From JBKCUI01 sp052161625 (GTDB taxonomy: Bacteria > Planctomycetota > Planctomycetia > Pirellulales > Pirellulaceae): a DNA stretch of 64,000 bases. A program made the translations under genes and the position numbers. The stretch's first letter is position 1, and the number at the start of each line of letters is the position of its first letter. The stretch lies in assembly GCA_052161625.1 (NCBI GenBank), contig CP197412.1, one strand, 5' to 3'. The notes under the pieces are model-generated. The model had not been told where the DNA came from. It worked only from the letters and a program-made list of their open reading frames with translations, and did no database searches. This document shows, in pieces, positions 60,441 through 64,000 of the stretch.

Positions 60441-61724
60441 CTAACTTCGAAGTTTGCCAACGGCCAAGGTCACGTTTTGTCCACCGAAGCCGAAGCTGTT
60501 GTTGAGGGCGACCTCGATCTTCGCTGGGCGGGCTACATTGGGGACGTAATCGAGATCGCAGTCTGGATCTGGGGTTTCTTGATTGATGGTGGGTGGCAAT
60601 ACACCATCGCGAATCGCCATCAGGCAGACAATCATTTCGGTGACGCCCGCAGCAGCAATAAGGTGTCCCATCATGCTTTTGGTGCTGGAGACAGGAATCT
60701 TTTTAGCGTAATCACCAAACACTCCTTTGCAAGCGAGCGTTTCGGTCCGGTCGTTCACCGATGTGCTTGTTCCGTGCGCATTGACGTAGCCGATCTCCTC
60801 AATGTTGAGCTTGGCGTCCGCGATGGCTTGCTTCATGCATCCGATCGCTCCGCGTCCTTCCGGGTGAATGTCGGTGATGCGGTATGCGTCGGCCGTGCTT
60901 CCATAGCCAAGGATCTCGCCAAAGATTTCCGCTCCCCGTTTGCGAGCGTGTTCGTATTCTTCAAGGATGACGATGGCCGCTCCTTCACCGAGCACGAAGC
61001 CATCCCTTTCCTTATCGAAAGGACGCGATGCTTTCTCAGGTGCATCATTTCGTTGCGACAAAGTCGTAAGAAGGCTAAAACCGGTCAATCCGAAGGGATG
61101 GATCATGCTGTGCGCTCCCCCTGCGATCATCGCATCCGCGTCGCCGCTGCGGATCAGCTCGGTGGCTTCCCCGACCGCTTGGCTGCTCGCAGCGCATGCG
61201 GTCAAGCAGTTCGAGTTGGGGCCTTGGGCGTTGAAGAGGGCGGCCAGATGCGCGGCGGGCATGTTGGGTTCTTGCTCGAGCTCCGCTTTGGTGTCGAGGA
61301 CTTCTCGTCCTTTGCGCAGGAAAGCGGAGAGATCAAAGGGACCGTTTTGAACGGCCGCGGCCATCATGGTGGTGAAGTTGTGGAAGTCTTGATTCCCTTC
61401 CCCGGCACCCATGTAAACCCCGAGTCGCGTGGGATCTAATCCTGAGTCGAGGATGCCGGATTGCCGGATCGCTTGGTGGGCGGCTCCGATCGCGAATCGC
61501 GTATGGCGGCCGCGGTGACTCCAAACCTTGGGGTCTTCGCCGCATCGACTGACGTCCCAAGCCTTCACCTCGGCTGCGATGGTGGTGGGGTAGCCGGTCG
61601 GATCGAACAAGGAAATTTTGCCGACCCCGCTTTGGCTCTCTTTCAAGGCGGACCACACCGTGGTCACGTCATGACCGAGAGGATTGATCATCCCAATCCC
61701 TGTAACGACAACGCGTCGACGCAT
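60441..61724 (-). CDS. 3-oxoacyl-ACP synthase II-type ketosynthase (FabF-like)
   Basis: A 427-residue condensing enzyme. Catalytic triad: C177 (LTACAASS), H317 (VNAHGTSTS) and H354 (MMGHLIAAAG), with K349 in SSTKSMMGH. NNSFGFGGQNV gives the C-terminal glycine-rich loop. It extends an acyl chain by two carbons using malonyl-ACP. Third gene of an ACP - dehydratase - ketosynthase operon; lack of fabD, fabG and fabH suggests a specialised lipid or polyene-type pathway rather than the housekeeping set. Confidence 0.92.
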   Translation of the reverse strand: MRRRVVVTGIGMINPLGHDVTTVWSALKESQSGVGKISLFDPTGYPTTIAAEVKAWDVSRCGEDPKVWSHRGRHTRFAIGAAHQAIRQSGILDSGLDPTRLGVYMGAGEGNQDFHNFTTMMAAAVQNGPFDLSAFLRKGREVLDTKAELEQEPNMPAAHLAALFNAQGPNSNCLTACAASSQAVGEATELIRSGDADAMIAGGAHSMIHPFGLTGFSLLTTLSQRNDAPEKASRPFDKERDGFVLGEGAAIVILEEYEHARKRGAEIFGEILGYGSTADAYRITDIHPEGRGAIGCMKQAIADAKLNIEEIGYVNAHGTSTSVNDRTETLACKGVFGDYAKKIPVSSTKSMMGHLIAAAGVTEMIVCLMAIRDGVLPPTINQETPDPDCDLDYVPNVARPAKIEVALNNSFGFGGQNVTLAVGKLRS

Positions 61725-61777
61725 TAAACTATCACTCCAAAAATGCAGAAGGAACTGGGCTGGGGCTGGATAAGGAT

Positions 61778-62329
61778 CTAATCAGCCGATCGCGCGAATG
61801 CTTTTGCCGCCTCTTTCTCCGCCTCGATCATGTGGGCTGGAGGTCCTATTCTATTGCCGTTCTGGTCGACAGCAACGTCGAACATTTTCAGAATGCGAAG
61901 TGTTCGGAGCAGATCTTCCGGGGGGAACAGAGCGGACTCCCCAAATCGTTCGTCGAGAAATGCAAACCAAAGTTCCAGTTCTGCGACGATTTCACCGTCG
62001 ACACGAATCGTCCCCTCGATAATGGCACCGGTCGGTTGTTTATCTTGGATGACGGCCTCGAAGTGGATTTGGTCGCCGGGCACGACCAAGCGGTGGAACA
62101 CCGCTTTCGAAACTTTCGCAAGGACCGTTTTTGTTTTGAACCCACCAGGCTCCGAAACCAGCAGCCCACCCGTTTGTGCCATACCCTCGATCATAAGCGA
62201 ATGAGGGTAGTGCGGGTGGCCAGGCTGGTAGTCGTCCAGCGGCTCTTCGCCAAAGGAGATGTTCTTGATGGCGCAAGCTCGTTTATCGCGAACGAACTCT
62301 GTAAACCGGTCAATCCAAAACCAACGCAT
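61778..62329 (-). CDS. FabZ-like 3-hydroxyacyl-ACP dehydratase
   Basis: A 183-residue hot-dog-fold protein. The catalytic region reads PGHPHYPHSLMIEGMAQTGG, giving the histidine (H38 or H40) and glutamate E48 of FabZ/FabA enzymes in a divergent form. Its C-terminal 60 residues are an extension beyond the hot-dog core. It dehydrates 3-hydroxyacyl-ACP to 2-enoyl-ACP. Eight bases after the ACP gene. Confidence 0.85.
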   Translation of the reverse strand: MRWFWIDRFTEFVRDKRACAIKNISFGEEPLDDYQPGHPHYPHSLMIEGMAQTGGLLVSEPGGFKTKTVLAKVSKAVFHRLVVPGDQIHFEAVIQDKQPTGAIIEGTIRVDGEIVAELELWFAFLDERFGESALFPPEDLLRTLRILKMFDVAVDQNGNRIGPPAHMIEAEKEAAKAFARSAD

Positions 62330-62337
62330 CGGTTACC

Positions 62338-62724
62338 CTACGCTGCAACCTTGGATTCGACGTATCGGCACAGATCGCTGACGGTCAGCAGGTTACCGAA
62401 GTCCTGAACACGAGGATTTTGCTCGAACTTGGAAAGGTCTGCCCAAGCCATCCGCTTCTTGAGTTCGGCGAGACCCGATGCGGTCACCTTGCCGTCTTGA
62501 ACGTATTGACTGTCGGTGAGAATGTCCTTAGGGAAGAGATCCTCTGTCGCGATCTTGATCCCGAACGCCTTCTCAAGCTTGAAAACGATATCGAGGAAGT
62601 CGATCGATTCCGCTCCCAAATCTCCCACCAATGTCGCGTCTTCGGTCACTTCGGAATCATCGACTCCGAGCGCATCGGTCAGCGCGGCCTGGACTTTGGT
62701 AAAGACTTCTTCACTCACTGGCAT
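62338..62724 (-). CDS. Acyl carrier protein, elongated
   Basis: A 128-residue carrier protein. LVGDLGAESIDFLDIVFKLEKAFG contains the phosphopantetheine-attachment serine S40 (DSL motif replaced by ESI). Canonical ACP is about 78 residues; here 50 more residues, some of them forming a second helical segment (GLAELKKRMAWADLSKFEQNP), follow the core. AGGA lies about nine bases before ATG 62724. First gene of the dehydratase-ketosynthase operon. Confidence 0.92.
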   Translation of the reverse strand: MPVSEEVFTKVQAALTDALGVDDSEVTEDATLVGDLGAESIDFLDIVFKLEKAFGIKIATEDLFPKDILTDSQYVQDGKVTASGLAELKKRMAWADLSKFEQNPRVQDFGNLLTVSDLCRYVESKVAA

Positions 62725-62947
62725 TTCAATGATTCCTCGAACCTTTGGTCGAAATATTGGGACAAAGCTCAGCGCATTGTCCGAACGGTGGAAAAGGCGA
62801 ACAGGTTATGCTTTATCGCCAAAATCGAAGCATTTAGATAACGTTTTTAGCCTTGGTTGGCTAGCCCCATGCAGCTTTTTCTCGATTTGCGTCGAGTCAG
62901 AGAGACGGATTCCTAGCATGGCGGCCTCTCGTCTCCAATGCCTTGGA

Positions 62948-63226
62948 CTACGCCAAGATACTTGGCAAAACAGGTTCTTTGCCCCCCAGCAGATCGACAA
63001 TTTCTTCCCCAAAAGGGGTGTCAGTCCAATCTAACTGTGCCAAAGCGGCACGAACTTGATCCCATTGGTCGGAGACAGTGAGGGATTCGTCGACAAAAAG
63101 GATCGGCTGCCGACCCACGCGAACCAAGCCGCCGCGGACACCTCGAAGCCACTCTCGCCGGATATGAATTCCCTCCTCGAGTGCGATTGCAAGCACTCGC
63201 TCCAGCTTGTCTACCGTTCCCTGCAT
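62948..63226 (-). CDS. Conserved planctomycete hypothetical protein
   Basis: A 92-residue soluble protein; start ATG 63226 has GGGAGAG close upstream and is preferred over upstream in-frame starts, which run into the promoter region of the divergent kinase. KLERVLAIALEEGIHIRREWLRGVRGGLVRVGRQPILFVDESLTVSDQWDQVRAAL shows a GG-x-VRVG-x-P-I-LFVDE core I have met in planctomycete proteins but cannot name. Confidence 0.7.
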   Translation of the reverse strand: MQGTVDKLERVLAIALEEGIHIRREWLRGVRGGLVRVGRQPILFVDESLTVSDQWDQVRAALAQLDWTDTPFGEEIVDLLGGKEPVLPSILA

Positions 63227-63394
63227 TTCGCAACTCTCCCAAGCTCGCATTCCGTTCGGGGACCCGAGCCGCTCCAGCTCGACTTTGCCTGAAAAGCTCC
63301 AACTAAGCCTCCAGGTCGACTTTCCCTCCGGACGATAATCTTTCTTCGTGCGTGTCGCCAGATCGAACCGACTACTCTTCCTTTGCGAAACCCA

Positions 63395-64000
63395 ATGCAA
63401 AATCAAGAGCTCTCCACCACCGCCTCTCTGCCAGCTTCTTCGACGCAGCGTCATGAGGATGCTTCCTCAGCGATTTGGCTCGAGGAATTGCAATCGCGTC
63501 TCATGCAAGTCGAGCGATTGGCTGCGGTGGGGGAGCTGACGAGCACGACCACGCACGAGTTCAACAACCTTCTCATGACCATCATCAACTACGCGAAGAT
63601 GGGGCTGCGTTACAAGGACGAGCCGACTCGTGAGAAGGCTTTCACGCGGATCCTGGACGCGGCCAATCGAGGTGCCAAGATCACCTCCACCGTCCTTGGG
63701 CTCTCGCGCAGTCGCCCCAACGACTTGGAGCTTTGCCAACTCGGGCAGCTCGTCGAAGACACGCTGGTTCTCCTCGAAAGGGAGATGCAGAAGTATCGCA
63801 TCTTCGTTGAGATGCAATTGGACGAAGTCCCCGCTGTGTTCGCTTCACCGAGCCAGATCCAGCGGCTTCTGTTGAATTTGCTCACCAATGCCCGGCAAGC
63901 CATCGGCGAGAACGGAACGATCCGTATCAAATTAACCTTGGATAAAAAGACGAACTCGGTCGCGTTGACGATCCGAGATTCGGGCTGCGGGATTCCACCC
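63395..64000 (+). CDS. Histidine kinase, N-terminal part (cut by window edge)
   Basis: The frame is open from ATG 63395 to the end of the window (202 residues). HisKA motif TTHEFNNLL with phospho-accepting H, and the start of the HATPase domain (LLNLLTNARQAIGENGTI, DSGCGIP). No transmembrane helix or sensor domain precedes it, so it is a soluble kinase, perhaps of the NtrB type with THEFNN. Its partner is outside the window. Confidence 0.85.
   Translation, partial: MQNQELSTTASLPASSTQRHEDASSAIWLEELQSRLMQVERLAAVGELTSTTTHEFNNLLMTIINYAKMGLRYKDEPTREKAFTRILDAANRGAKITSTVLGLSRSRPNDLELCQLGQLVEDTLVLLEREMQKYRIFVEMQLDEVPAVFASPSQIQRLLLNLLTNARQAIGENGTIRIKLTLDKKTNSVALTIRDSGCGIPP

Noticed and set aside
60477..61439. 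320-residue plus-strand open frame
   Set aside because: Lies wholly inside the FabF-like gene on the opposite strand and lacks any recognisable domain; mirror-frame shadow.

Overview
The window looks like chromosomal DNA of a planctomycete, most likely from the Pirellulaceae. The evidence is taxon-typical gene families: two DUF1559 proteins, a planctomycete-type ECF sigma factor (Sigma70_ECF), two large Hanks-type kinases (one ending in a degenerate SUMF1-like module, one in TPR-like repeats), a PVC-type heme-binding dehydrogenase with a CxxCH motif, and two proteins starting with a LEPR-XLL-like motif. Base composition is moderately GC-rich, GTG/TTG starts are frequent and Shine-Dalgarno sites are irregular. 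I recognised no tRNA, rRNA, CRISPR array, prophage or origin. Genes are cut at both edges: a methyltransferase at the left and a histidine kinase at the right.

Layout. 0-3.3 kb: methyltransferase end, YmdB-like phosphodiesterase, HAD phosphatase and mnmA. 3.5-8.9 kb: a kinase/SUMF1-like membrane protein divergent from an ECF sigma factor, then a DUF1559 pseudopilin-like protein. 8.9-11.8 kb: a tight PhyH dioxygenase - MFS - ArsI-like operon. 11.8-13.5 kb (minus): a five-gene CsbD/DUF883/holin-family envelope cluster resembling enterobacterial yqjD-yqjE. 13.7-18.2 kb: a glycogen branching-type GH13 enzyme, an AI-2E-family permease coupled to a lone receiver protein, and a DUF1328 protein. 18.4-22.9 kb: Hpt protein, sigma-54 response regulator, a hybrid kinase with an ETR1-like ethylene/copper-binding membrane domain, then an excellent sigma-54 promoter in front of a 68-residue orphan protein. 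22.9-28.0 kb (minus): a CHASE3/multi-PAS hybrid kinase and a sigma-54 activator. 28.3-32.3 kb: a complete sulfate-type ABC transporter.

32.3-41.9 kb: PVC cytochrome-dehydrogenase, HD hydrolase, J-like protein, rsfS, glycine-zipper protein, methyltransferase, stand-alone M41-like protease and a coiled-coil lipoprotein. 42.0-47.9 kb: an ECF sigma - LEPR-XLL repeat protein - kinase - LEPR-XLL protein locus. 48-50 kb: a REP-associated tyrosine transposase (RAYT) inside a repeat-rich, G-rich region with hairpin-forming GGCACCCA elements on both sides. 50-64 kb: MscS channel, Ca2+/cation antiporter, a second DUF1559-like protein, alpha/beta hydrolase, CaMKII-association-domain protein, nadE, a secreted metalloprotease, Gfo/Idh/MocA oxidoreductase, a cold-shock-domain protein, an ACP - dehydratase - ketosynthase operon and a partial histidine kinase.

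The most interesting unit is 18.4-22.9 kb. It appears to hold a complete signalling path in one place: an ethylene-receptor-like sensor, a sigma-54 activator, an Hpt protein and a sigma-54-dependent small output gene. The links between these parts are inferred from position and motifs, not demonstrated.
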